From the NCBI GenBank assembly GCA_934561175.1, contig CAKTFW010000001.1, forward strand, positions 75,317-139,316: DNA of 64,000 nt, read 5' to 3'. Positions 8,298 through 16,510 of the stretch are shown here, in pieces (position 1 is the first letter of the stretch; the number at the start of each line of letters is the position of its first letter). The notes under the pieces were generated by a model that saw only the letters and a program-made list of their open reading frames with translations, was not told the DNA's origin and ran no database searches. The position numbers and the translations under genes are program-made. This stretch comes from an uncultured Oscillospiraceae bacterium (lineage in GTDB: Bacteria; Bacillota; Clostridia; Oscillospirales; Oscillospiraceae).

Positions 8298-8852
8298 TTA
8301 CTCCTTAATCTGACCGTTGCGGTCAAACACCGGCAATTTTTCCAGGTAAATCAGATCGTCCCGCGCCTGCGCGTCTCCCTCTGCCAGGATCGTTGCGCGG
8401 CCGCATACTGTGCCGCCTGCATGCTGTACCAACTTTTCAAGCGCTGCCAGCGACTCACCGGTGGAAGCAACATCATCCACCAGCAGAATGCGCTTGCCAC
8501 GCATCAGCTCTGCTTCATAGCCGTCTAAATACAGGTGCTGTTTATGTGCCGTGGTAATGGAATCAACCTCAACCTCAAAAACATTCTGCATATAGAGCTT
8601 TGCACCCTTGCGCGCAACCAGGTAACGCTGATTGCCCGCCTGGCGTGCCATCTCATGGATCAACGGAATTCCCTTTGCCTCAGCCGTCAGCATATAATCA
8701 TAATCTGGGACGCGCGCCAAAAGCTCTTTCGCGCAGGCCGTAGTCAATTCCGGATCTCCAAAAATAATAAATGCGGCGATGTAAAGATCTTCAGAAACAG
8801 GACACAACGGCAAAGATCGGTCCAGTCCCGCAATCTTCATCTGATAGTTCAT
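8298..8852 (-). CDS. Purine-type phosphoribosyltransferase (Apt-like)
   Basis: A 184-aa type I phosphoribosyltransferase. The PRPP-binding loop is ILLVDDVASTGESL near residue 130, preceded by an ARKGAK-type segment. It joins a free base to PRPP to give a nucleotide. The adenine/xanthine-type PRT fold and the divergent neighbour (AzgA purine permease) point to purine salvage, but which base is used is inference. The start at ATG 8852 is set by the SD GAGAGGG; an upstream in-frame extension has no family sequence. Confidence 0.82.
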   Translation of the reverse strand: MNYQMKIAGLDRSLPLCPVSEDLYIAAFIIFGDPELTTACAKELLARVPDYDYMLTAEAKGIPLIHEMARQAGNQRYLVARKGAKLYMQNVFEVEVDSITTAHKQHLYLDGYEAELMRGKRILLVDDVASTGESLAALEKLVQHAGGTVCGRATILAEGDAQARDDLIYLEKLPVFDRNGQIKE

Positions 8853-9002
8853 AATTGTACCCTCTCTTTCAGCTGGAACGCAGGACTGCGCCGCCCAGCT
8901 TTCTGTTTTTATTATAGCGCAGATACTGGGATTGTCAATTTCTACCGTATAGACCCGGTCGTCTTTTTTCCGCAAAATCCCGTGTTTTTTGCATATTTTG
9001 GC

Positions 9003-9031
9003 TTGTCAAATTTAGGAGTTCTATGTAGAAT
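9003..9031 (+). promoter_or_regulatory. Sigma-A promoter for the azgA leader
   Basis: TTGTCA at 9003-9008, a 17-base spacer and TAGAAT at 9026-9031. The predicted start near 9038 leaves a leader of about 120 bases before the coding region. Confidence 0.72.
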
Positions 9032-9037
9032 AGGCAA

Positions 9038-9159
9038 TGTAAGTTTCGCTCCCGGCAAAAGCCTAACAGCAGGGAAAATCACCGTCGATTATCCCCTGAT
9101 TCAATCTGAAGGCTGCACACCGAAAGCGGAGCTACGGAAGATTAAGGGAGGAGATCCTG
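9038..9159 (+). promoter_or_regulatory. Structured 5' leader of the purine permease (class not recognised)
   Basis: The leader can fold into an outer helix (TTTCGCTCC with GGAGC..GGAA) around an AGCC/GGCT stem. That stem encloses two hairpins: CAGGG..CCCTG (9073-9101 region) and TTCA..TGAA (near 9105). This three-way shape recalls regulatory RNAs, but the sequence does not match the purine (xpt-type), PRPP, ZTP or preQ1 consensus that I know. The SD AAGGGAGGAG lies at its 3' end. Seen: pairings; inference: regulation. Confidence 0.4.
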
Positions 9160-10587
9160 TTGGAGAAAATTTTCAAATTATCCCAAAATGGTACCAATGC
9201 CAAAACAGAGATTTTGGCCGGTCTGACAACCTTCATGACGATGGCTTACATCATCGCCCTGAACCCCAATTTGTTGACCGGATTTGGCGCCAATGGCGGT
9301 CCGGAGCTCTGGAACGCCGTATTTCTGGCTACCTGCATTGCCTCTGCAGCCGCGATGTTTATCATGGCGTTTGCCGCAAACAAGCCGTTTGCATTGGCGC
9401 CCGGCATGGGCCTGAACAGCTTCTTTGCAGTCGTTGTCACCAATATCGTGGCCATCACCGGTATGACCTACCTGGAATCCTTCCAGGCCGCTCTGTGCAT
9501 CATCCTGATCGAGGGCCTGGTATTCGTGATTCTGTCCTTCTTCAGCATTCGTGAGAAGATTGTAGACGCTATTCCGCTCGGCGTGCGAGCTGGTATCGCC
9601 CCTGCAATCGGCCTGATGCTGATGAACATCGGCCTTGGCTCCAATGTGGGCATTTACTCCGAAGCTGGCGGTCCGTTCTATGTCATGCGTGACTTCTTTG
9701 GCGCGCTGACCCCTGCACTGATTCGGGACAACATGGGCTCCGGCTATCCGGAAATGGTTCTGACCGTTGTCACCATGTTTATTGGCCTCTTCGCCATTGC
9801 AATTCTTGCAAAGCGTGGCAACCGCGGTGCGGTTTTGCTGGGTATGCTGATTTCCAGTGTTGTGTACTGGGCCGGTGAGTTCCTGTTCCTACACAACAAT
9901 CCCTTTGCATCGCTGGCTGGCGCTTCTTTTGTGCCTGCATTTGGCGATCTGGCTTCTACTACCCTGTTTAAGTTTGATTTCGCCGGTCTGATGAACATCG
10001 GCATCTTTACGGTCATTACGCTGGTCATCACCTTCTGCATGATTGATATGTTCGATACCATCGGTACGCTGGTCGGTACCGCTTCCCGCGCTGGTATGTT
10101 GGACAAGAATGGTAAGATGCCCCAGATGAAACAGGCACTGATGGCCGATGCCGTCGGTACCGTCATCGGTGCTGCAACCGGTACTTCTACGGTTACTACC
10201 TTCATTGAGTCCGCTTCCGGTGTTGAGGCTGGCGGCCGCACAGGTCTGACCGCATTGACCACCGGTATTCTGTTTCTGGCTTGCATGTTCCTGGCGCCTG
10301 TTGCCGCTGTGATTCCCGCAGCTGCCACTTCCGCTGCGCTGATCTATGTTGGTGTTCTGATGCTCAGCAATCTGAAGAATGTGGACTTCGGCGATCTGTA
10401 TCAGGTTCTGCCCGTTGCACTGATGCTCATTGCCATGCCGATCTCCGGATCCATCGGCCACGGCATCGGTCTGGGTCTGATTTCCTACACGGTGCTCTCC
10501 GTCTTTACTGGCAAGGCAAAAGAAGTCTCCGTTGTAACTTACATCATTTCCCTGCTGTTCATTATCAAGTTCTTCCTGGTTGCCTAA
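9160..10587 (+). CDS. AzgA/PbuG-type purine-base permease
   Basis: A 475-aa NCS2-type permease of the guanine/hypoxanthine/adenine (AzgA, PbuG) branch. Visible motifs are EILAGLTTFMTMAYIIALNP, ALAPGMGLNSFFAV, CMIDMFDTIGTLVGTASRAG and the following AATGTSTVTTFIESASGV. It imports purine bases with protons. The start is TTG 9160 behind the SD GGGAGGAGATCC. It is transcribed away from the phosphoribosyltransferase at 8298-8852, making a base uptake/salvage pair. The exact base is not shown. Confidence 0.92.
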   Translation: MEKIFKLSQNGTNAKTEILAGLTTFMTMAYIIALNPNLLTGFGANGGPELWNAVFLATCIASAAAMFIMAFAANKPFALAPGMGLNSFFAVVVTNIVAITGMTYLESFQAALCIILIEGLVFVILSFFSIREKIVDAIPLGVRAGIAPAIGLMLMNIGLGSNVGIYSEAGGPFYVMRDFFGALTPALIRDNMGSGYPEMVLTVVTMFIGLFAIAILAKRGNRGAVLLGMLISSVVYWAGEFLFLHNNPFASLAGASFVPAFGDLASTTLFKFDFAGLMNIGIFTVITLVITFCMIDMFDTIGTLVGTASRAGMLDKNGKMPQMKQALMADAVGTVIGAATGTSTVTTFIESASGVEAGGRTGLTALTTGILFLACMFLAPVAAVIPAAATSAALIYVGVLMLSNLKNVDFGDLYQVLPVALMLIAMPISGSIGHGIGLGLISYTVLSVFTGKAKEVSVVTYIISLLFIIKFFLVA

Positions 10588-10600
10588 GCACACAAGATAA

Positions 10601-10640
10601 AAACACCTGCAGATGGTTTTTCATCTGCAGGTGTTTTTTT
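10601..10640 (+). terminator. Terminator of the purine permease
   Basis: A 15-bp stem (AAACACCTGCAGATG with its mirror, 10601-10615 and 10622-10636) runs straight into seven T. Confidence 0.92.
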
Positions 10641-10900
10641 ATTCTCTTGAAAAAGCTACAATAAAGTTCAATATCACCGTAACTCCAGCAATTAGAATCG
10701 ATATTTCGACAACCGCATATCGTATCTGCAATACCGCCAATATCTCCTAAAAACAGTTGCACTTTGATCGTTGTCAATTCTGAGATAATCCCCAAATGCA
10801 GCAGGCAAGACTTTCAGCAATCAATAATGGCAGGTATCTGACCGCACTCGTTTTAAGATACTTTCAGATTGCAAAAGATGGTAATGCGATTGTAAAGAAT
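10641..10900. other. Gene-free stretch
   Basis: About 260 bases between two terminators with no SD-led reading frame, RNA motif or repeat that I can support. Short open frames here lack start signals and recognisable products. Confidence 0.6.
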
Positions 10901-10943
10901 AAAAAGCAGGCGTTCGGCAATACACCGAACGCCTGCTTTTTAT
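10901..10943. terminator. Terminator of the dehydratase-ADH-SDR cluster
   Basis: A perfect 17-bp stem (AAAAAGCAGGCGTTCGG with its mirror, 10901-10917 and 10925-10941) flanked by A and T runs. It ends the minus-strand cluster and could act in both directions. Confidence 0.92.
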
Positions 10944-10960
10944 TCTGTTTAATGCAAAAA

Positions 10961-11719
10961 TTATTCTGCGCACCAGCCGCCGTCAACGATGATCGGCTCA
11001 CCAGTGGTGTAGCTGGAAGCATCGGAGGCCAGGTAGACAGCAGCGCCTGCAATCTCCTCAACCTCACCAAAGCGACGCATTGCAGTCTTACGCAGCAGGC
11101 CGCCGCCGATCTTCTCGTCGGTCAGTTCCTTGCGGTTCAGCTCGGTGATAACATAGCCAGGGCAGATTGCATTGACCTGGATGTTGTGCTTTGCCCACTC
11201 CAGTGCCAGCGCACGAGTCATCTGCAGAACGCCGCCCTTTGCGACGCAATACGGAAGAACCTGCTTATCTGCAACAACGCCCAGAACAGAAGCAATGCTG
11301 ATGATCTTGCCGCTCTTCTGCTTGATCATGATCTTACCAGCAGCCTGAGAGCAGAAGAACACTGCACGCAGATCCAGTGCCAGGACATGATCAAAATCTT
11401 CCTGGGTCAGTTCCTCTGCGCGCTTGGTAATTGCGGAACCTGCGTTATTGACCAGCACATCAACGCGGCCAAATTTCTCCATTACAGAGTTGAACAGGTT
11501 GTCGATTGCTTCCTGCTTGGTGATATCAGCGGAAATACCAACAGCCTCAACGCCGTACTTTGCAGCGATCTCAGCTGCAACAGCGTCACACTCGTTCTGC
11601 TTACGGCTGCAAATAACGACCTTACCGCCGTTCTCTGCCAGTGCCTCAGCAATGGCCTTACCGATGCCCTTGGTGGAACCGGTAATCACACATACCTTAC
11701 CTTCAACATTGATTTTCAT
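10961..11719 (-). CDS. Short-chain dehydrogenase/reductase
   Basis: A 252-aa classical SDR. It has the nucleotide-binding motif TGSTKGIG near residue 14, NNAG near residue 88, the catalytic Ser in SIASV, YxxxK (YCVAK) near residue 154 and the PGYV segment. Such enzymes oxidise or reduce a hydroxyl/keto group with NAD(P). It is the last gene of a four-gene minus-strand cluster with a 4-hydroxybutyryl-CoA dehydratase homologue and a zinc alcohol dehydrogenase, so its substrate is probably an intermediate of that pathway. The family alone does not tell which. Confidence 0.88.
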   Translation of the reverse strand: MKINVEGKVCVITGSTKGIGKAIAEALAENGGKVVICSRKQNECDAVAAEIAAKYGVEAVGISADITKQEAIDNLFNSVMEKFGRVDVLVNNAGSAITKRAEELTQEDFDHVLALDLRAVFFCSQAAGKIMIKQKSGKIISIASVLGVVADKQVLPYCVAKGGVLQMTRALALEWAKHNIQVNAICPGYVITELNRKELTDEKIGGGLLRKTAMRRFGEVEEIAGAAVYLASDASSYTTGEPIIVDGGWCAE

Positions 11720-11741
11720 GTGTAAACTCCTCCTTGTTGGA

Positions 11742-12809
11742 TCAGTCGTCCAGGAAGACGACCGGCTTAATCAGATCCTTCGGCTTATCCTTCATCAGGT
11801 AGAAAGCATCTTCGACGCCGCCCAGGCCCTTGAAGGTGTGCGTAATCAGCTTGCTCGGATCAATACGGCCGCTCTCGATAATTGCCAGCATCCGCTCCAT
11901 GCGGCGACGGCCACCGGGGCACAGGCCGCCCATAATCTGCTTATGTGCCATGCCGGAGCCCCATGCCAGAACCGGGATCTCCAGATTCTCAATGCCGGTA
12001 AAGAAATTGATGTTAGAAACCTTACCGCCAGCGCGCACCATCTTGATTGCAGCTTTGAAGGACTCTCCATCACCGCCAGCAATAATGACACGATCCACGC
12101 CTTTCTTATTGGTCAGAGCCTTCACCTGCTTGGCAATATCACCATCGCGGTAGCTGATGACATCGGTTGCGCCGTATTCCTTTGCGATCTTGACGCAGTT
12201 CGGACGAGTACCGACAACCATCAAGCGGCCGGCGCCGCGCAATGCAGCACCTGCAGTTGCCATCAGGCCAACAGGGCCGATACCAATAACGCAGACGCTG
12301 TCACCGAACTGGATATCTGCCAGCTCAACGCCATGGAAGCCAGTGGTCATCATATCGCAGGCCATAACTGCTTTCTCCAGCGGCATGCCTTCCGGCAGCA
12401 TTGCAGCATTCATGTCAATCTGCGGCACGATGAAGTACTCCGCAAAGCAGCCATCCAGAGAGAAAGCATACTTGAAGGAATCGTTCGGTGCCTTGGTGTG
12501 CTGATGGTAGCTGTCCTCAATACCAGGATAGTGCCAATCCGGTGTAACAGCCGGGACAACGATGCGGTCGCCAACCTTAAAATCTGTTACTTCGCTGCCG
12601 ACTTCGACAACCTCTGCCAGTGACTCATGACCCAGAATTCTCTCGTTCAGGAAAGCGGGAGAGCCGATCTCATAAGCATTGTGAACATCAGAAGAGCACG
12701 GTGCAATTGCCAGCGGGCGCACCAGTGCATCATAGGGGCCGGGCTTCGGGGTCGGCTTTTCAATCCAGCCCACTTCTTTGCCCGGAATTGTACAACCAAA
12801 ACCACGCAT
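11742..12809 (-). CDS. Zinc-dependent secondary-alcohol-type dehydrogenase
   Basis: A 355-aa protein that follows Thermoanaerobacter/Clostridium secondary ADH along its whole length. The catalytic zinc ligands are seen as Cys in APCSSDVH, His in GHES and Asp in CDMMTTGFHG. The nucleotide loop GIGPVGLMA is followed by VGTRP, a pattern linked to NADP(H) preference. No four-Cys structural zinc loop is present, as in that subgroup. A perfect AGGAGG SD sets the start at ATG 12809. The substrate in this cluster may be a hydroxy acid or its aldehyde rather than isopropanol. Confidence 0.88.
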   Translation of the reverse strand: MRGFGCTIPGKEVGWIEKPTPKPGPYDALVRPLAIAPCSSDVHNAYEIGSPAFLNERILGHESLAEVVEVGSEVTDFKVGDRIVVPAVTPDWHYPGIEDSYHQHTKAPNDSFKYAFSLDGCFAEYFIVPQIDMNAAMLPEGMPLEKAVMACDMMTTGFHGVELADIQFGDSVCVIGIGPVGLMATAGAALRGAGRLMVVGTRPNCVKIAKEYGATDVISYRDGDIAKQVKALTNKKGVDRVIIAGGDGESFKAAIKMVRAGGKVSNINFFTGIENLEIPVLAWGSGMAHKQIMGGLCPGGRRRMERMLAIIESGRIDPSKLITHTFKGLGGVEDAFYLMKDKPKDLIKPVVFLDD

Positions 12810-12831
12810 GAATAGTAACCTCCTGTTATTT

Positions 12832-13134
12832 TTATGTCTCCGCAAGCTTTTTTGTCAAGCGGGAAACAATCTCATCAATCAACCGGTCAGGGGTGACCGA
12901 CCAGCGGTCGACAGTGTCCGGCGTGACAAATACGATTTTTTCCGGTGGAAACGGTGGCACCGACGCACAGCCTGCAGGGCAGGCGTTGAGTACCAACAAG
13001 GCATCGGGTGCCACCGCTTCATTCACTGTTGTATATGTCAGGTCGGGAAGTCTCGTCCGAATCTGCCCAAGTACCTCTTTCATATCAAGATACTCATTGC
13101 AGTGACCGCAGTACTTAACCGCAACCTCAGTCAC
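12832..13134 (-). CDS. Small cysteine-motif protein (CGHCN / CPAGCA)
   Basis: A 100-aa soluble protein with KYCGHCNEY near residue 8 and LNACPAGCAS near residue 50. The Cys spacing recalls small uncharacterised clostridial proteins carrying a CGGCN motif followed by a CxxxCA motif, which may bind metal or an Fe-S centre. I do not know a proven function. It starts nine bases after the dehydratase stop and 22 bases before the ADH start, so it belongs to the same operon and may serve the dehydratase (for example cluster or redox maintenance). That role is inference. Confidence 0.7.
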   Translation of the reverse strand: MTEVAVKYCGHCNEYLDMKEVLGQIRTRLPDLTYTTVNEAVAPDALLVLNACPAGCASVPPFPPEKIVFVTPDTVDRWSVTPDRLIDEIVSRLTKKLAET

Positions 13135-13143
13135 AGCAGTACC

Positions 13144-14592
13144 TTACTTCGCGGTAGAAACGCCAGCGATCTTCTGTGCAGCCTTCTTCTTTGCTTCCAG
13201 ATTGCACAGCTTGGCGTACATAACCTTCTGTGCCTGGGGAGAACCAGCACCATGCATGCTCTCAACCAGTGCAACACCGCCGGTCATAACCTCAACCAGG
13301 CGTGCCATACGGATACGGTCCTCCGTGGAGTAACCCTCGACACCGTGCAGGTACTTCTGAACATACTTGCCAATCTCCGGGCTCTCCAGATCCTTCTGAG
13401 ACGGGATGGTAGCCAGCAGGCCGCCGCCAACATCCTGTGCAAGGCGGTCAATCTCATAGATCATGCTGGTGACATTATGCTTATCAACATTGGCCAGCAG
13501 CGGATCGACGAAGTAGCTGCCGCAGGGCAGCGGCTTGCCCTCTGCAGAGCAGGCGATTGCGCAGCACCACAGGGTCTCGGTCAGATGCATCATCTGGTTC
13601 AGCTTATCCTTGATGTGGGCAGCCTTGCTGTAACCGCTCATGTCTGCCAGAGTTGCAGCTGCACCGACAACAATATCAGAAACGCCAGCCTTGCAGCCGC
13701 CGTAGTTCTGACGATGGTAGCAAGCAAAACGCTCAACCAGCATACCAGTGAACTGGTACTCGCCGCACATAAAGACATTCTCCCACGGCACAAAAACATC
13801 ATCCAGAATGGTCATGCACTCGCCGCCGACAACGCCGAAGCGGGCATTGCCCTGATCAATCTCGCCCTCGAACTTACGGCCATCGTTGGTCTGACGGCCA
13901 AAGATGTGGAACACGCCCTCTGCGTCAACCGGAATTGCACAGGAAACACAGTAGTTAGCATCGTCCGGGCCGAAAGAGGAAGTCGGCATAATCAGCATCC
14001 AATGAGAGTTGACCATACCGGTCATGTGCATTTTGCAGCCACGGACAACGATACCGTCGTCACGCTTCTCAACGACATGGACAAACATATCCGGATCCGG
14101 CTGCTGAGACGGCTTCAGGCCACGGTCACCCTTCGGGTCGGTCATTGCGCCGGCGACCATCCAGTCGTTCTCCTGCCACTTCAGCAGGAAGTTCTTGAAG
14201 TTCTCATGGTAATGGGTACCTATTGCCTGATCCAGCTCATAGGTCGTGCTGTAGGTTGCGTTGCAGGCGTCAAAGCCGACACAGCGCTGATAGCAGGTAC
14301 CAGTCTTCTGGGAAATCATACGGAGCATCTTAACCTTCTTGATCAGGTCCTCCGTGCTCTGGTGAATGTGCGTAAAGCGGTTAATCTTCTTGCCGGTCAG
14401 GTGAGACTTCACGGTCATCAGATCTTCGTACTGAGGATCCTCTGCCAGCTCATAGGTCATAGCAGCAGAATTGACATGACCTTTGATCAGCGGATGATCG
14501 ATGACAGCTGCGCCCTCAATAAGTTCGCCCTGGACATAGACCTTAATGTTTCTCTCACGCAGACTCTGTCTGTACTCTTCGCCTGTTTTCAA
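13144..14592 (-). CDS. 4-hydroxybutyryl-CoA dehydratase-type [4Fe-4S]/FAD enzyme
   Basis: A 482-aa protein of the 4-hydroxyphenylacetate 3-hydroxylase/4-hydroxybutyryl-CoA dehydratase family. All four Fe-S ligands known from Clostridium aminobutyricum AbfD are recognisable: two Cys in CYQRC near residue 94, and His and Cys in HRQNYGGC seven residues apart. MTDPKGDRG and ESMHGAGSPQAQ also match. AbfD dehydrates 4-hydroxybutyryl-CoA to crotonyl-CoA through a radical. The start is TTG 14592, fixed by GGAGGTG eight bases upstream; longer readings have no family sequence. No CoA-transferase or 4-hydroxybutyrate dehydrogenase is adjacent, so the natural substrate is open. Confidence 0.88.
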   Translation of the reverse strand: MKTGEEYRQSLRERNIKVYVQGELIEGAAVIDHPLIKGHVNSAAMTYELAEDPQYEDLMTVKSHLTGKKINRFTHIHQSTEDLIKKVKMLRMISQKTGTCYQRCVGFDACNATYSTTYELDQAIGTHYHENFKNFLLKWQENDWMVAGAMTDPKGDRGLKPSQQPDPDMFVHVVEKRDDGIVVRGCKMHMTGMVNSHWMLIMPTSSFGPDDANYCVSCAIPVDAEGVFHIFGRQTNDGRKFEGEIDQGNARFGVVGGECMTILDDVFVPWENVFMCGEYQFTGMLVERFACYHRQNYGGCKAGVSDIVVGAAATLADMSGYSKAAHIKDKLNQMMHLTETLWCCAIACSAEGKPLPCGSYFVDPLLANVDKHNVTSMIYEIDRLAQDVGGGLLATIPSQKDLESPEIGKYVQKYLHGVEGYSTEDRIRMARLVEVMTGGVALVESMHGAGSPQAQKVMYAKLCNLEAKKKAAQKIAGVSTAK

Positions 14593-14636
14593 ATTGAAGC
14601 ACCTCCAATAAATATGTATCGCGCAGTTGTGGGCAT
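14589..14636 (-). CDS. Possible 15-residue upstream reading frame coupled to the dehydratase
   Basis: ATG 14636 follows GGGAGG, although only three bases away. It opens a frame reading MPTTARYIFIGGASI, whose TGA overlaps the TTG start of the dehydratase (TTGA). It could couple translation of the two. The short SD distance and generic composition keep this weak. Confidence 0.3.
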   Translation of the reverse strand: MPTTARYIFIGGASI

Positions 14637-14669
14637 ATTCCTCCCTTACGCGAAATACACTATGTAGCA

Positions 14670-14698
14670 ATTATAGAAGAGCTTTTCAACGAAATCAA
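14670..14698 (-). promoter_or_regulatory. Promoter of the dehydratase cluster
   Basis: Minus-strand TTGATT (14693-14698), a 17-base spacer and a perfect TATAAT (14670-14675). The leader to the TTG start would be about 70 bases. Confidence 0.75.
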
Positions 14699-14855
14699 TC
14701 GACTTTTTATACCAATTTTAGTGCTGAGTTACAGTATTTTTATATAACTGGTACCAAGGTACACCCTCAAGCCGTCTTCTCCGGCGATTGTGAATTTCCA
14801 ACAGCAGGGCACTTTGGAATCCATAAAACAAATGACATAGGATGGTGCACATACA

Positions 14856-15809
14856 ATGGAACTTTTCAGTGCTTCCCTGCTTTTTCTGATCGGTCTTGTC
14901 CTAATTGTCAAAGGCGGTGACATTTTTGTAGACGCCGCTGCCTGGATGGCCAGAGCATCCGGCATTCCGCAATTTGTCATTGGCGCCACCATTGTCTCCC
15001 TTGCAACCACTATGCCGGAAGTCATCGTCTCCGCATTGGCAGCTGTAGATGGCAGCACCGATATGGCCATTGGTAACGCCGTCGGCTCCGTCAGTGCAAA
15101 TATCGGTCTGATTCTCGCAATTACGCTGATTTTCATGCCAAGCGCCATTTTACGGCGACAGTTCGCGGCAAAGGGGCTTTTGATGATTTTCAGCTGTCTG
15201 GCGCTGCTCTTTTTCTGCCGCAATCAGGCGCTATCCACACCGGAAGCGCTTGGAATGTTTCTGCTGTTTTCCAGCTTTCTTGCAGAAAATTTAATTGCGG
15301 CCCGCTCCATGAGTACCAATGCCGCACCCACACCGCGTCTTCGGATCCGCCGCCGGGAGCTGATTCGTAATCTGGCGTTTTTTTTCGTCGGCGCAGCCTC
15401 CCTTGTGATCGGTTCGCATCTGCTCGTCACAAACGGGGAGATTCTAGCCGCCGCGCTCGGCGTACCAACCCGCATCATTGCGATCACTCTGGTCGCCATC
15501 GGCACCTCCCTGCCGGAATTTGTAACCGCAATCACAGCGCTTGTCAAACGGGAAAGTTCCATGTCTGTTGGCAATATTCTCGGTGCAAATATCATCGATC
15601 TAACCATGATTCTTCCCCTGTGCACCCTGCTCTCCGGCGGAAGTCTCCCTGTCTCCACGCCAAATCTCACCGTGGATATGCCACTCACTTTAGCGCTTAC
15701 TTGCCTGGCTGTACTGCCTACACTGGCACTGCGCCGCTTCACCCGTTGGCAGGGTGTACTGTTGCTCATATTCTATCTGAGCTATCTGATCGTCTCCATC
15801 TCCGCATAG
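14856..15809 (+). CDS. CaCA-family sodium/calcium exchanger-type antiporter
   Basis: A 317-aa membrane protein with the two inverted alpha repeats of the cation/Ca2+ antiporter family: GATIVSLATTMPEVIVS near residue 43, and TLVAIGTSLPEFVTAI near residue 210 followed by GNILGANIIDL. The acidic residues in both PE motifs form the ion site in the family. It likely exports Ca2+ against Na+ or H+. It stands alone, with a terminator right behind it. Divergent from the dehydratase cluster. Confidence 0.9.
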   Translation: MELFSASLLFLIGLVLIVKGGDIFVDAAAWMARASGIPQFVIGATIVSLATTMPEVIVSALAAVDGSTDMAIGNAVGSVSANIGLILAITLIFMPSAILRRQFAAKGLLMIFSCLALLFFCRNQALSTPEALGMFLLFSSFLAENLIAARSMSTNAAPTPRLRIRRRELIRNLAFFFVGAASLVIGSHLLVTNGEILAAALGVPTRIIAITLVAIGTSLPEFVTAITALVKRESSMSVGNILGANIIDLTMILPLCTLLSGGSLPVSTPNLTVDMPLTLALTCLAVLPTLALRRFTRWQGVLLLIFYLSYLIVSISA

Positions 15810-15852
15810 AAAATGGCTGTGCTGCAAATACTGCAGCACAGCCATTTTATTT
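15810..15852. terminator. Shared terminator for the exchanger and thpR
   Basis: A 16-bp stem (AAAATGGCTGTGCTGC with its mirror, 15810-15825 and 15833-15848) between two converging genes. A and T runs on both sides suit use in both directions; it overlaps the thpR stop. Confidence 0.88.
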
Positions 15853-16374
15853 ATTGTGTATTGTCAAAGCCTGCTGCGCCAACTCCGTATAAATAAGACG
15901 GCCGGCGTACCGCTGGGACTGCATCAGACTGATTTTTGTCACCATCATTTTCTGTTTGCCGCAAGCTGCTGCAACCGCTGCAGGGCAAAATTTTTCCATC
16001 TGGTGGAAACGGCGGCAAATCGTCAGATGCGGCCGAAATTTTCGGTCTTCCAGCACAAATCCGGCTTCCGTCAGCCGCTGTGATACCTGATTCTGCAGCG
16101 CCAGTAACTCCGGCGTTTGCTCGGCACCCATCCAGATCAAGTCCCGAATAGTTTCAACCTTCTCCAGTGTCAACGGCAGCTGCGCCGCATGAACCGCATG
16201 AATTGCCCGGACAGCGCCGCGCAGGTTTGATGTTTCCCCAAGAAATGCCAGTGTCAAATGCAGATTTTCCCGCAGCGTAAAATTGCCGTCTCCTTGTCTG
16301 CGCAGTACATCTTCCGCATTCATCAAGCCGTCCCGAATCGAATCAGGAAGCAAAATTGCCACAAAAAGCCGCAT
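15847..16374 (-). CDS. thpR: RNA 2',3'-cyclic phosphodiesterase (2'-5' RNA ligase family)
   Basis: A 175-aa 2H phosphoesterase. Two HxTx motifs are visible: HLTLAF near residue 39 and HLTICRR near residue 116. It opens MRLFVAILLPDSIRD, as ThpR proteins do. The family opens 2',3'-cyclic phosphate RNA ends and may join tRNA halves in vitro. The SD GGAGGTG selects ATG 16374 over an ATG three codons earlier. No operon partner. Confidence 0.9.
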   Translation of the reverse strand: MRLFVAILLPDSIRDGLMNAEDVLRRQGDGNFTLRENLHLTLAFLGETSNLRGAVRAIHAVHAAQLPLTLEKVETIRDLIWMGAEQTPELLALQNQVSQRLTEAGFVLEDRKFRPHLTICRRFHQMEKFCPAAVAAACGKQKMMVTKISLMQSQRYAGRLIYTELAQQALTIHNK

Positions 16375-16428
16375 AAACAGCACCTCCGGGCTTCATGGTA
16401 AAACCATAAAGCCCGGAAGTCAATGGTG

Positions 16429-16457
16429 TTGACGGCAGACAAAAAATACAGTAAACT
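16429..16457 (+). promoter_or_regulatory. Likely promoter of the thioesterase pair
   Basis: TTGACG at 16429-16434, a 17-base spacer and TAAACT at 16452-16457, about 50 bases before the first thioesterase start. The -10 is only a fair match. Confidence 0.55.
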
Positions 16458-16510
16458 TGTTATATTCTGTGTTCTTACGAAAGGAACCATTCTGAAAGGA
16501 CGACACACAA

